Positions 1 through 8,537 of a stretch of DNA of 64,000 bases are shown piece by piece. A program made the translations under genes and the position numbers. The first letter of the stretch is position 1. Each line of letters opens with the position of its first letter. The DNA comes from Pseudomonas sp. IPO3778. GTDB taxonomy: Bacteria; Pseudomonadota; Gammaproteobacteria; Pseudomonadales; Pseudomonadaceae. The notes beneath the pieces were generated by a model. It made no database searches. It saw nothing but the letters and a program-made list of their open reading frames with translations, and was not told the origin of the DNA. The stretch lies in contig NZ_JACARC010000028.1 of the NCBI RefSeq assembly GCF_013386825.1, positions 133,335 through 197,334 on the forward strand, given 5' to 3'.

Positions 1-1
1 C

Positions 2-316
2 GTAGGCGATGAAACCCTGGTGCGCGTGGTGGAATGCCTGGAAGCCTGCCTGCGCCACGGCGATTTGCTGGCCCGCTGGGGCGGCGATGAATTCATGGTG
101 ATCACGCCCAAAAGCACGTTGGACGCAGCCCGCACACTGGCCGAGCGGATGCGCACCGCACTCCAGGCGCTGCCCGCCGTGGGCAACTTCAAGGTGACAT
201 TGAGCCTCGGCGTCGTGGAGCGACTCAACGATGAGTCACCCGCCTGCCTGATGGCCAGGGCCGATCAGGCGTTGTATCGCTCCAAGGCAGCGGGCAAGGA
301 CACGGTGTCTTCGTGA
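2..316 (+). CDS. Diguanylate cyclase, GGDEF C-terminal part (cut by window edge)
   Basis: This is the C-terminal half of a GGDEF domain, which makes cyclic di-GMP from two GTP. The frame is open from base 2, so the start and any sensor domain lie to the left. The signature GGDEF is intact at 80-94. An RHGD sequence sits five residues before it, which fits the RxxD product-inhibition site. The closing part (LSLGVV, then ADQALYRSKAAGKD) is typical of the domain end. The protein ends right after the domain. It converges on the next gene with only four bases between the stop codons, and no terminator hairpin is visible there. It is expected to be an active, feedback-inhibited cyclase; its input signal cannot be known from this fragment. 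Confidence 0.93.
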   Translation, partial: VGDETLVRVVECLEACLRHGDLLARWGGDEFMVITPKSTLDAARTLAERMRTALQALPAVGNFKVTLSLGVVERLNDESPACLMARADQALYRSKAAGKDTVSS

Positions 317-320
317 CGCC

Positions 321-1346
321 TCAGCGAACCGGCGGCGCGTACTGGATGCCGCCGTTGCTCCACAGGGCATTCAGGCCGCGCTTGATTTTCAGCACACTGC
401 CCTGGCCGATGTTGCGCTCGAACACTTCGCTGTAGTTACCCACTTGCTTGACGATCTGCACCACCCAGTCCTTGCGCAGTTTCAGGTCCTTGCCGTAGTC
501 ACCGTCGGCACCCAGCAGGCGGGCGACGTCCGGGTTCTTGCTGGACTTGGCCTGCTCTTCGACGTTCTGCGAAGTGATGCCCATTTCCTCGGCATTGAGC
601 ATGGCGAACAGCGTCCATTTGACGATGCTGAACCACTCGTCGTCGCCCTTGCGCACCAGTGGGCCCAACGGTTCCTTGGAAATCACCTCCGGCAATACGA
701 CGAACTCATCCGGGTGGGCCATCTTGATCCGCTGGGCGTAGAGCCCTGACTGGTCGGTGGTGAGCACGTCGCAGCGGCCAGCCTCGAGGCCCTTGGCGCT
801 TTCGTCGGCGGTGTCGAAAGTGATCGGCGTGTACTTCAGGCCGTTGGAGCGAAAGTAGTCAGACACGTTCAGCTCGGTGGTGGTGCAGGCCTGGATGCAG
901 ATGGTCGCGCCGTCCAGGTCCTTGGCGCTCTTCACGCCGAGCTTGGTGTTCACCAGAAACCCGATGCCGTCGTAGTAGGTGACGCCGGTGAACACCATGC
1001 CCATGCCCGCGTCGCGGGAACTGGTCCAGGTGGTGTTGCGGGAAATCAGGTCGATCTCGCCGGACTGCAACGCGGTGAAGCGCTCCTTGGCGGTCAACTG
1101 GCTGAACTTCACTTTCGACGCATCACCGAACAGCGCCGCCGCGACGGCGTGGCACACGTCCACATCAATGCCGGTCATCTTGCCGTTGGCGTCCGGCACG
1201 CCGAAGCCCGGCAAACCGTCGCTGACCCCGCACTGGATAAAACCTTTCTTCTGGATCGCATCCAGGGTCGCCCCCGCGTGGGCGCTCCCGGCCAAACCCA
1301 ATACGGCGGCGGTAAATACCGCCAAAATGGATTTCATGTGCTTCAT
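321..1346 (-). CDS. Amino-acid ABC transporter periplasmic binding protein, AapJ/BztA type (orphan)
   Basis: A 341-residue periplasmic solute-binding protein of family 3, close in length and sequence to the general L-amino-acid binding proteins AapJ/BztA. A signal peptide is clear at the N-terminus (two Lys, a hydrophobic stretch, cleavage after SAHA). The mature protein starts with the usual LDAIQKKGFIQCGVSDGLPG segment. The start at 1346 is chosen over an upstream in-frame ATG because a GGGAG ribosome site precedes it and the extension would bury the signal peptide. The cognate permease and ATPase genes (aapQMP) would normally follow, but the gene ends against the diguanylate cyclase, so it is an orphan here and may serve a transporter elsewhere. 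A LysR regulator diverges from it. Confidence 0.9.
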   Translation of the reverse strand: MKHMKSILAVFTAAVLGLAGSAHAGATLDAIQKKGFIQCGVSDGLPGFGVPDANGKMTGIDVDVCHAVAAALFGDASKVKFSQLTAKERFTALQSGEIDLISRNTTWTSSRDAGMGMVFTGVTYYDGIGFLVNTKLGVKSAKDLDGATICIQACTTTELNVSDYFRSNGLKYTPITFDTADESAKGLEAGRCDVLTTDQSGLYAQRIKMAHPDEFVVLPEVISKEPLGPLVRKGDDEWFSIVKWTLFAMLNAEEMGITSQNVEEQAKSSKNPDVARLLGADGDYGKDLKLRKDWVVQIVKQVGNYSEVFERNIGQGSVLKIKRGLNALWSNGGIQYAPPVR

Positions 1347-1514
1347 GCAAGGCGCTCCCTGTCGGTCTTTATTATTCGGCGCCAAAAACCCGCGCCGGTT
1401 TATAGTGTTGCGGGTCAGTATCAACGGCTTTACACCTTGGCCACAAACGACGTTTAGGCTTAGGCTCCTTCCGATTTGGAATGAACTCGGTTATTTGAAA
1501 GGATCTGCGAGCCC

Positions 1515-2408
1515 GTGATTTCAAAACGTATGACCCCTTCAATGACGGCGCTGCAATGCTTCGAAGCCGCCGCCCGCCACCTGAGTTTCACCCGCGCCGC
1601 CGAAGAGCTGCACCTGACCCAGAGTGCCGTGAGCAAACAGGTGGCGCAGTTGGAAGAGATGCTCTGCCACCCTCTGTTCCAGCGGGTGCGCCAGCGTTTG
1701 TACCTGTCGCCGGCGGGGTCGTTGTACCTGGAGGAAGTGCGCAAGATCCTCAACCAGGTGGATATTTCCAGCCGCTACATCCTGACCTACGGCGGCGAGA
1801 CCGAAGTGCTGCGCATCGCCACCCAGCCGACCTTCGGCGACCGCTGGCTGGTGCCCAAGCTCAAGGATTTTGCCGCGCTTCATCCCACTGTCCACCTGGA
1901 CGTGCGCAACGAACTGGAGCCGTTCGACGTGTTGCAGGCCAAGGCTGACATCGCGTTTTTCTTCGGCCAGGGATCCTGGCCGGGGGCGACCTGCATTGAG
2001 TTGTTTCGCGAAGCCGTGGTGCCGGTGTGCGCCCCCGGGTTTGTCACCGCCGGCAGCGACGCCTCGTCCCGCCACACGTTGCTGCAATGCACCTCACGCC
2101 CCGAAGCCTGGCACGCATGGTTTCTGGAACAGGGCCTGCACTCGCAAAACAGCTACCACGGGCCGCGTTTCGACACGTTCTACATGTGCATCCGCGCGGC
2201 GCAATCGGGGTATGGCGTGGCCTTGGTGCCGAAGTACCTGGTGGCCGAAGAGCTGGCAAACGGCAGCCTGATGATCCCCTGGGATTACACGATGCCCAGC
2301 GCCGGCGCGCACTTTATCGCCCACGCCGAACATGCCGGGGACATTCCGAAAGTGAAGGCGTTTTTGAACTGGATGGTGGGGTACCTCGCAGCACATCCCG
2401 ACTTTTAA
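1515..2408 (+). CDS. LysR-family regulator, GcvA-like
   Basis: A 297-residue LysR regulator. The N-terminal winged helix-turn-helix (about residues 10-70) has the typical order ALQCFEAAARHLSFTRAAEELHLTQSAVSKQ, written here in two parts in the family: AAARHLSFTRAAEEL and HLTQSAVSKQ. The rest is the periplasmic-binding-like effector domain. The chosen GTG start at 1515 has a GAAAGGA sequence about a dozen bases upstream; an ATG at 1530 is an alternative without a good ribosome site. It lies between a divergent amino-acid binding protein and a codirectional aminotransferase 89 bases downstream, so it probably controls one or both in response to an amino acid or amine. That ligand is an inference from context. 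Confidence 0.88.
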   Translation: MISKRMTPSMTALQCFEAAARHLSFTRAAEELHLTQSAVSKQVAQLEEMLCHPLFQRVRQRLYLSPAGSLYLEEVRKILNQVDISSRYILTYGGETEVLRIATQPTFGDRWLVPKLKDFAALHPTVHLDVRNELEPFDVLQAKADIAFFFGQGSWPGATCIELFREAVVPVCAPGFVTAGSDASSRHTLLQCTSRPEAWHAWFLEQGLHSQNSYHGPRFDTFYMCIRAAQSGYGVALVPKYLVAEELANGSLMIPWDYTMPSAGAHFIAHAEHAGDIPKVKAFLNWMVGYLAAHPDF

Positions 2409-2497
2409 TAATGACCCGGCGACTTTATTTCGTTTGCGGGGCAAGGCAGCTCGCGGCTTAGATAAAAGAACGCACCCCATTCTTGAGTCCCGGATCC

Positions 2498-3748
2498 ATG
2501 AGCCGCGAAACCATCAGCCAGTCGATTTCCGTCGTCCACCCCATCAGCCTCAGCCATGGCAAGAACGCCGAAGTCTGGGACACCACCGGCAAGCGCTACA
2601 TCGATTTCATCGGCGGCATCGGCGTGCTCAACCTGGGCCACTGCCACCCGCGCGTGGTCGAAGCGATTCGCGAGCAGGCGACAAAGCTCACCCACTACGC
2701 CTTCAACGCTGTGCCTCACGCGCCGTACATCGAACTGATGGACCGTCTGACCGCGTTCATTCCGGTGGATTACCCGGTCAGCGGCATGCTCACCAACAGC
2801 GGTGCGGAAGCGGCGGAAAACGCCTTGAAAATCGTCCGCGGTGCCACTGGCCGCACCGCGGTGATTGCCTTTGACGGCGCATTTCACGGGCGAACGCTGG
2901 CCACCTTGAACCTCAATGGCAAAGTCGCACCGTACAAGCAAAAAGTCGGCGTGCTGCCGGGGCCGGTGTTCCACCTGCCGTTCCCCAGCCGCGACAACGG
3001 CGTGAGCTGCAGCGACGCACTCAAGGCGATGGATCGCCTGTTCAGCGTGGAAATTGATGTCGAAGACGTGGCCTGTTTCATCATCGAACCGGTGCAGGGC
3101 GAAGGGGGTTTCCTGACCCTGGACGTGGAATTCGCCCAGGCCCTGAGACGTTTCTGCGACGAAAAGAACATCCTGTTGATTGCCGATGAAATTCAGTCCG
3201 GCTTCGGTCGTACCGGCCAGCGGTTTGCGTTCTCACGCCTGGGCATCGAACCGGACCTGATCCTGCTGGGCAAAAGCATCGCCGGCGGCGTGCCGCTGGG
3301 GGCGGTGGTGGGGCGCAAAACGTTGCTCGACAACCTGCCCAAAGGCGGCCTGGGCGGCACCTACTCCGGCAACCCGATTGCCTGCGCGGCGGCCTTGGCC
3401 ACGCTGGATGAGATGACTGACGAGCACTTGAAAAATTGGGGGGCGCAACAGGAAGAAGCTATCGTCAGCCGTTATGAATCATGGCGTTCGAAAACGCTCT
3501 CCCCGTACCTCGGCCGCTTGACCGGCGTGGGCGCCATGCGTGGCATCGAACTGGCCAACGCCGACGGCAGCCCGGCGCCACAACAACTGACCCAACTGCT
3601 GGCCCTGGCCCGCGACGCTGGTTTGCTGTTGATGCCCAGCGGCAAATCGCGGCACATCATCCGGCTGCTGGCGCCGTTGACCATTGAGGCGGCAGTGCTG
3701 GAGGAGGGGCTGGATATTCTTGAGGGGTGTTTGGTGAAGTTGGCTTAG
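2498..3748 (+). CDS. Class-III PLP aminotransferase, 4-aminobutyrate aminotransferase-like
   Basis: A 416-residue class-III (omega) aminotransferase, most like GabT-type 4-aminobutyrate:2-oxoglutarate transaminases. Visible family marks are TNSGAEAAENALK in the phosphate-cup region, FDGAFHGRT, the aspartate motif LIADEIQSGFGRTG, the PLP lysine in LLGKSIAGGVPLGAV, and GGTYSGNP. ATG 2498 is used; a TTG 15 bases upstream is the only alternative. Many Pseudomonas carry a true gabT beside gabD; no succinate-semialdehyde dehydrogenase is present here, so the amine donor may be another omega-amino acid. The LysR gene just upstream is the likely regulator. A GC-rich hairpin follows the stop. Confidence 0.88.
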   Translation: MSRETISQSISVVHPISLSHGKNAEVWDTTGKRYIDFIGGIGVLNLGHCHPRVVEAIREQATKLTHYAFNAVPHAPYIELMDRLTAFIPVDYPVSGMLTNSGAEAAENALKIVRGATGRTAVIAFDGAFHGRTLATLNLNGKVAPYKQKVGVLPGPVFHLPFPSRDNGVSCSDALKAMDRLFSVEIDVEDVACFIIEPVQGEGGFLTLDVEFAQALRRFCDEKNILLIADEIQSGFGRTGQRFAFSRLGIEPDLILLGKSIAGGVPLGAVVGRKTLLDNLPKGGLGGTYSGNPIACAAALATLDEMTDEHLKNWGAQQEEAIVSRYESWRSKTLSPYLGRLTGVGAMRGIELANADGSPAPQQLTQLLALARDAGLLLMPSGKSRHIIRLLAPLTIEAAVLEEGLDILEGCLVKLA

Positions 3749-3756
3749 CAACCAAA

Positions 3757-3779
3757 AAGCCCGGCAGGGTGCCGGGCTT
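3757..3779. terminator. Bidirectional rho-independent terminator
   Basis: Ten-base stem AAGCCCGGCA / TGCCGGGCTT with a three-base loop. Read on the minus strand it is followed by a T run, ending the small-protein unit at 3793. It also lies directly behind the aminotransferase stop on the plus strand. Confidence 0.85.
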
Positions 3780-3792
3780 CAAACGGATAAAC

Positions 3793-4176
3793 TCAATGAA
3801 CGAGTCGGGCCACACCAAATGCGATGGCAGACAAGGCTCCAGCCGTTCCGACAAACCATTTCAACAGCCGGGTTTCCAACGATTGCATATCCGTTCTGAA
3901 ATGGGCGATTGAGAGATCCAATCTAGAGGTTGCTTCGAGCAGGTCGATCTTGGTCTGCAGCAGGTCGGACTTGGTAACCATCTGCTCTTGCACACCACTC
4001 CGCTTTGCCTCGACGCGCTCCAGCCTTGTCTCAACTTGCGAAATACGCTTTTCCAAACCGTTTCCTCCTCCGTTGCCCCCACCGCCTGCGCCGCCTATGC
4101 GATCGTAGCCTGATGACGAACCTTGACGGTACTCGTGGCGAAGATAGCTCACATTATCCTTGAGGTCATTCGCCAT
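3793..4176 (-). CDS. Small coiled-coil protein with C-terminal membrane anchor, unknown function
   Basis: A 127-residue protein I cannot assign to a named family. A polar head (about 1-28) is followed by a glycine-rich linker (about 29-40, GGAGGGGNGGGNG), then a heptad-like helical region with regular Leu, Val and Ile spacing (about 41-100), then a hydrophobic segment (about 105-123, WFVGTAGALSAIAFGVARL) that would anchor it in the inner membrane with a very short tail. The layout resembles small XhlA-like or DUF1640-like coiled-coil membrane proteins, but no signature decides it. It overlaps the upstream gene by 11 bases, so the two are translationally coupled. A strong terminator follows. 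Function is unknown. Confidence 0.7.
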   Translation of the reverse strand: MANDLKDNVSYLRHEYRQGSSSGYDRIGGAGGGGNGGGNGLEKRISQVETRLERVEAKRSGVQEQMVTKSDLLQTKIDLLEATSRLDLSIAHFRTDMQSLETRLLKWFVGTAGALSAIAFGVARLVH

Positions 4177-4537
4177 TTTGGGCCTCCTTCTTCTGGGTCA
4201 GCGCATTCAATCCATCCGCTACACCATCCATACAATCGACAAACTCATTCAGCTTCATCCATGCTTCATCTGCAGCCTGTTTTACCTCAGCGTCTTCACT
4301 ACGCTTGAGCGCGCCGGACAAGCTGATGATGCCGGAACCCAGTCTTGCAATTGCGCTGTGATACTGCCCGAGAATAACGACTAACTCCCCAGCCGTTATG
4401 ACCTTTGCCTCACCCGCTTTGCTGTCGCACTCCATGTCGACCCCCATCCGTTTTGGTGACGCAGATAACCACGCTCTCAACCCCAAACCAATGAACAGTT
4501 GGATACCAAATCCAACGACCCAGCCCACTATTACCAA
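4166..4537 (-). CDS. Small membrane protein, unknown; true start unclear, frame open to 4702
   Basis: The only conventional start in frame is a TTG at 4537, giving 123 residues: one transmembrane segment at the very N-terminus (IVGWVVGFGIQLFIGLGL), then a soluble helical part ending KKEAQNGE. No convincing ribosome site precedes this TTG. The frame stays open upstream to a TAG at 4703-4705, and those 55 extra codons look coding: charged and aromatic residues such as WFDEDDETFQFVAGKDNALT lie ahead of the membrane segment, and the run has no ATG, GTG or TTG. Either translation begins at a rare start such as CTG, or the native start was lost and the gene is 5'-truncated. It overlaps the next gene by 11 bases. 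I do not recognise the family. Confidence 0.55.
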   Translation of the reverse strand: MVIVGWVVGFGIQLFIGLGLRAWLSASPKRMGVDMECDSKAGEAKVITAGELVVILGQYHSAIARLGSGIISLSGALKRSEDAEVKQAADEAWMKLNEFVDCMDGVADGLNALTQKKEAQNGE

Positions 4538-4729
4538 ATCCGAAAGAATCCATCTTCCGTTTAGCCCTTTCTCTCCCCGCGTCAGGGCATTATCCTTGCC
4601 AGCAACAAACTGAAACGTTTCATCATCCTCATCAAACCATCGACTGCCCGCGTCCAGCGCCTTTGCGCGAACGCGCCAGGCCGCTGTTTGCGTTTCAAAA
4701 CCCTAAAATATTAAGACCCCATTTTGCCT

Positions 4730-4873
4730 ATGCCTGCTTTCCCAAACCTGCGCCTGTGCGCTGCGTTGTTACCCCTCGGCCGGGTCAACTGTGCCCAGGC
4801 GGCATCGGCCTTTGAGGCTGAGTCCTCGTGGATGCCGGGTGATTTCGGCGGCACTCAGACAGCGCTGTCTTAG
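4730..4873 (+). pseudogene. oprB: Relic of an OprB-type carbohydrate porin (N-terminal 47 codons)
   Basis: A short frame reads a signal-peptide-like start (MPAFPNLRLCAALLPLG, then NCAQA) followed by AASAFEAESSWMPGDFGGTQT and a TAG stop. Mature OprB porins begin with a very similar block, of the form AFxxxSxWMLGDWGGTRTxL. Everything after this point is missing: the remaining 144 bases before glucose dehydrogenase have no porin-like frame. In P. putida an oprB gene lies next to gcd, so this is best read as the remnant of a porin gene lost from the glucose locus. This relic, and the open extension of the small membrane-protein gene, are all I see in 4538-5017. The assignment rests on remembered family sequence, not an alignment. 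Confidence 0.6.
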
Positions 4874-5017
4874 CAAGGCGACGATCGGCGGGATCAAGCA
4901 GCACAGTGCCTTCTGATTTCTGAATAAACCTAATTTGCCCTGAACCAAGCCTGCGCCGGAACGTCATCTACAGTGAACTGTGCGCAACCAATTCAAAACG
5001 TAACGGAGAACCACACT

Positions 5018-7435
5018 ATGAGCACTGATGGTGCTTCAAGTCCAAGTCGCCTGCTGCCCAGGCTACTGGGGATCTTGCTGCTGATAATGGGCCTGGCCTT
5101 GTTGGCCGGGGGGATCAAGCTGAGCATGCTCGGCGGGTCGCTGTATTACCTGCTGGCCGGTCTCGGCATCACCGTCACCGGCCTGTTGCTGCTGGCGACT
5201 CGCCGCGCGGCGCTGGGCTTGTACGCACTGGTGCTGTTTGCCAGCACCGTCTGGGCGCTGTGGGAAGTGGGCCTGGACTGGTGGCAACTGGTGCCGCGCC
5301 TGGCCCTGTTGTTCGCCCTCGGCATCGTCATGCTGCTCCCGTGGTTCCGCCGTCCGTTGCTGCGCGGCCAAGCCTCGCCGCTGGGCACGGGCGCCCTGAG
5401 CGTCGCCGTGGTGCTGGCCGGCGCTGCCGCCTTGGCCAGTCAATTCACTGACCCGGGTGCCATGGTCAAGAAAGGCCAACTGGACCGCGACGCGGTACCG
5501 GGCATGGCCAGCGCAGCCCCAACCCAGGCCGATGGTGACTGGAACTCCTATGGCCGTTCGGCCTTTGGTGATCGCTACTCGCCTCTGGCGCAGATCACCC
5601 CGGAAAACGCCCACAAGCTGGTGCCAGCCTGGACGTACCGTACCGGCGACATCCCTGGCCCAGGCGATCCCGGTGAAACCACCGCGGAAAACACCCCGCT
5701 GAAAGTCAACGGCATGCTCTACGTGTGCACGCCGCACAGCCAGGTGATTGCCCTGGACCCGGACACCGGCAAGGAAATCTGGCGTTTCGACCCGAAGATC
5801 AGCAGCGAAGGGGCTGCCAACTTCAAGGGTTGGGCGCACATGACCTGCCGTGGCGTGTCGTATCACGATGACGCGGCCTACGCTTCCGAGCAGAGCCCGA
5901 CTGGCAGCGCCAGCCCGGCCGCCGCGCCGAATGCCTGCCCGAAACGCATCTTCGTACCGACCGCCGACACCCGTCTGATCGCCCTGAACGCCGACACCGG
6001 CAAGATGTGCGAAGACTTCGGTGACAAAGGCCAGATCGACCTGCGCGCCAACATCGGCACCTTCGCCCCGGGCGGTTACTACTCCACCTCGCCACCGGCC
6101 GTCACCAAGAACCTGGTGGTGATCGGCGGTCACGTGACCGACAACGTCTCCACCGACGAGCCGAGCGGCGTGATCCGCGCGTTTGACGTGCACACCGGCA
6201 AGCTGGTGTGGAACTGGGACAGCGGCAACCCGGACGACACCACCCCGTTGGCCGAGGGCAAGACCTACACCCGCAACTCGCCAAACATGTGGTCGATGTT
6301 CGCGGTCGACGAAAAACTCGGCATGCTCTACCTGCCGATGGGTAACCAGATGCCCGACCAGTACGGCGGCGACCGGACCCCGGACTCCGAGAAGTACAGC
6401 GCCGGCCTGACCGCCCTGGACATCGACAGCGGCCACGTGAAGTGGACCTTTCAGTTCACTCACCATGACCTGTGGGACATGGACGTGGGCGGCCAGCCTT
6501 CTCTGATCGACATCAAGACCGCTGATGGCGTGAAAAAAGCGGTGATGGCGTCGACCAAGCAAGGCAGCATCTACGTGATCGACCGTACCAACGGTCAGCC
6601 CGTGGTGCCGATCAACGAAATCCCTGTACCGCAAGGCGCAGTGGCCGGCGATCACACCGCACCGACCCAACCGAAATCGGACCTGAACTTCATGCCACCG
6701 CCCCTCAAGGAGCGTGACATGTGGGGCGTGACGCCGTTCGACCAGATGCTGTGCCGGATTGACTTCAAATCCATGCGCTACGACGGTCCGTTCACCCCGC
6801 CATCGCTGCAGGGCTCGATCGTTTACCCGGGTAACTTCGGTGTGTTCGACTGGGGCGGCATTTCCGTCGACCCGGTTCGCCAGATTGCCTTCGTGAACCC
6901 GAGCTACATGGCGTTCAAATCGAAACTGATCCCGGCCGCCGATATTGCCAAGCAAGGCCCACGGGTCAGCGAAACCGAAGGCGTGCAGCCAAACAAAGGC
7001 GCGCCATACGGTGTGATCCTCGAAGCCATGCTGTCGCCACTGGGCCTGCCGTGCCAGGCGCCGGCGTGGGGTTACGTGGCCGCGGTCGACCTGACCAACC
7101 ACCAGACCATCTGGATGCACAAAAACGGCACCGTGCGTGACAGCTCGCCGGTTCCGGTCCCGTTGACCATGGGCGTGCCTAGCCTGGGCGGTACATTCAC
7201 CACCGCCGGTGGCGTGTCCTTCCTCAGCGGTACCCTGGACCAGTACCTGCGTGCCTATGACGTGAAAAACGGCAAACAGTTGTGGGAAGGCCGCCTGCCA
7301 GCAGGCGCGCAAACCACTCCGATGACCTACACCGGCAAGGACGGCAAGCAGTACGTGCTGGTCATGGCCGGCGGTCATGGTTCCCTGGGCACCAAGCAGG
7401 GTGACTATGTGATGGCGTTCAAACTGCCGGATTAA
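5018..7435 (+). CDS. gcd: Membrane-bound PQQ-dependent glucose dehydrogenase
   Basis: An 805-residue quinoprotein that oxidises glucose to gluconolactone in the periplasm and passes electrons to ubiquinone. Residues about 20-145 form five transmembrane helices. The rest is the PQQ beta-propeller with repeated tryptophan-docking motifs (for example GKEIWRFDPK, GKLVWNWDSG, GHVKWTFQFTHHDLWDMD). The start at 5018 has a GGAG nine bases upstream; a GTG 45 bases earlier would only add a polar tail. Length matches Pseudomonas Gcd. It is a single-gene unit closed by a strong terminator. The product feeds gluconate and 2-ketogluconate metabolism and often drives phosphate solubilisation. The porin normally found beside it is only a relic here. 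Confidence 0.95.
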   Translation: MSTDGASSPSRLLPRLLGILLLIMGLALLAGGIKLSMLGGSLYYLLAGLGITVTGLLLLATRRAALGLYALVLFASTVWALWEVGLDWWQLVPRLALLFALGIVMLLPWFRRPLLRGQASPLGTGALSVAVVLAGAAALASQFTDPGAMVKKGQLDRDAVPGMASAAPTQADGDWNSYGRSAFGDRYSPLAQITPENAHKLVPAWTYRTGDIPGPGDPGETTAENTPLKVNGMLYVCTPHSQVIALDPDTGKEIWRFDPKISSEGAANFKGWAHMTCRGVSYHDDAAYASEQSPTGSASPAAAPNACPKRIFVPTADTRLIALNADTGKMCEDFGDKGQIDLRANIGTFAPGGYYSTSPPAVTKNLVVIGGHVTDNVSTDEPSGVIRAFDVHTGKLVWNWDSGNPDDTTPLAEGKTYTRNSPNMWSMFAVDEKLGMLYLPMGNQMPDQYGGDRTPDSEKYSAGLTALDIDSGHVKWTFQFTHHDLWDMDVGGQPSLIDIKTADGVKKAVMASTKQGSIYVIDRTNGQPVVPINEIPVPQGAVAGDHTAPTQPKSDLNFMPPPLKERDMWGVTPFDQMLCRIDFKSMRYDGPFTPPSLQGSIVYPGNFGVFDWGGISVDPVRQIAFVNPSYMAFKSKLIPAADIAKQGPRVSETEGVQPNKGAPYGVILEAMLSPLGLPCQAPAWGYVAAVDLTNHQTIWMHKNGTVRDSSPVPVPLTMGVPSLGGTFTTAGGVSFLSGTLDQYLRAYDVKNGKQLWEGRLPAGAQTTPMTYTGKDGKQYVLVMAGGHGSLGTKQGDYVMAFKLPD

Positions 7436-7457
7436 GTACAACCGGCGGTAAGAAAAA

Positions 7458-7489
7458 GGCGGCTACCTCATGGGTAGCCGCCTTTTTTT
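7458..7489 (+). terminator. Rho-independent terminator of gcd
   Basis: Stem GGCGGCTACC / GGTAGCCGCC with a five-base loop, followed by seven T. It starts 23 bases after the gcd stop. Confidence 0.93.
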
Positions 7490-7645
7490 ATGTGGGCAAT
7501 AAATTAAAGCAAGACGGCCTGTGCACTTAAATAAACACTCAGAAAAATCCTATACCACCCTCCAAATATTTCACTCTACTTTAGTTCCGGGCAAACCCCG
7601 CCCAATTAAACGTTGCCCATAACAATCAACATGGAGTTATTTATT

Positions 7646-8503
7646 ATGACGGACCTGAACAACAGCAAACTAACGCCCGCCGCATCGTGCGTCAAAACAC
7701 CTGCCATCTTAGAGCTTACACAACTCGATGCAGCCAGCTTAAGAAAACTCATCACGGGTGAAGTACTCGCCATTCGAATACCTGATTTTGCGAATGAACA
7801 AACCAGCGCAGTATTAAATAAATATATAGACGAAACGGCGATTCTCCAGGCGTACAACCACGAAACCTATGAGAGCGGGAAAGTTGTCCAGCAATTCTAT
7901 GGCGTCCATCGCTGGGGAACACCGTTCAACTCTACCTACGGCAAGAGCGCAGGCAGTGACGCTCAACAGCAATACTATGCCGACGCAGCCCATATGCGCG
8001 ACTTGATCGACAGCCTCTGCGCCCCGCAGAAGCCGCCCATCCACCTGCTGTTGGAGCACCTGCAGCAGGTTTGGCCAGAAGGTGCGACCACCGCCGCATT
8101 CCAGGGCCAGCCCATGTTCTGCGGTATTATCCGCGCCATGTTCCCGGAGACAGCTCACCTCTCGGAAACCGTGCCCCATGTTGATTGCCTGCCTATTTCC
8201 ATTGCCAAACTGGAACATCAATTCAGCGCCAACATTTACATTGAGACGCCACCTTCGGGAGGAGAATTGATCATCTGGGATACCGAAGCGTTTGCCTACG
8301 AAGACGTCGAACGTTTTGAAGGTGCGCAACTTCCCGAAGAACGTTTGCAAAAGCCACTACGCATCCAGCCGCGCAAAAACGAACTGATCATCATCAATAC
8401 CCGCCGCCCTCACGCCATTAGCGGATTCGACTCAGGCAAACGCATCAGCATCCAATCGTTTATCGGCTATACCGCTGGTGAGCCGTTTTACTTCTGGTGC
8501 TAA
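7646..8503 (+). CDS. 2-oxoglutarate/Fe(II)-dependent oxygenase
   Basis: A 285-residue non-haem iron oxygenase. The metal triad is visible: His178 and Asp180 in PHVDCLP and a distal His256 in RRPHAISGF. Arg266 in GKRISIQSF is placed to bind the 2-oxoglutarate carboxylate. The double-stranded beta-helix core spans about 150-280. An Asp in the HxD motif points to a hydroxylase rather than a halogenase. ATG 7646 has GGAG nine bases upstream. The substrate cannot be told from sequence. The decarboxylase 34 bases downstream suggests an amino acid or its amine. The 5' part is noticeably AT-rich with codons such as ATA and TAT clustered, unlike its neighbours, which hints at transfer. Confidence 0.78.
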   Translation: MTDLNNSKLTPAASCVKTPAILELTQLDAASLRKLITGEVLAIRIPDFANEQTSAVLNKYIDETAILQAYNHETYESGKVVQQFYGVHRWGTPFNSTYGKSAGSDAQQQYYADAAHMRDLIDSLCAPQKPPIHLLLEHLQQVWPEGATTAAFQGQPMFCGIIRAMFPETAHLSETVPHVDCLPISIAKLEHQFSANIYIETPPSGGELIIWDTEAFAYEDVERFEGAQLPEERLQKPLRIQPRKNELIIINTRRPHAISGFDSGKRISIQSFIGYTAGEPFYFWC

Positions 8504-8537
8504 CGCCCTTACTTCTTTTCCTGATGGACACTCTTAT

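Noticed and set aside
3793..4537. Idea that the two small membrane genes are a prophage lysis remnant
   Set aside because: The coiled-coil plus anchor layout is holin/XhlA-like, but there is no endolysin, integrase or other phage gene nearby.
5063..7441. Very long open frame (792 codons) antisense to glucose dehydrogenase
   Set aside because: Composition is His/Arg/Gly/Val-rich as expected for a shadow of GC-rich codon use, and the sense frame is a clear family member.
7646..8503. Idea that the iron oxygenase is a halogenase
   Set aside because: Halogenases of this family replace the metal-binding Asp by Gly or Ala; here HVD is intact.
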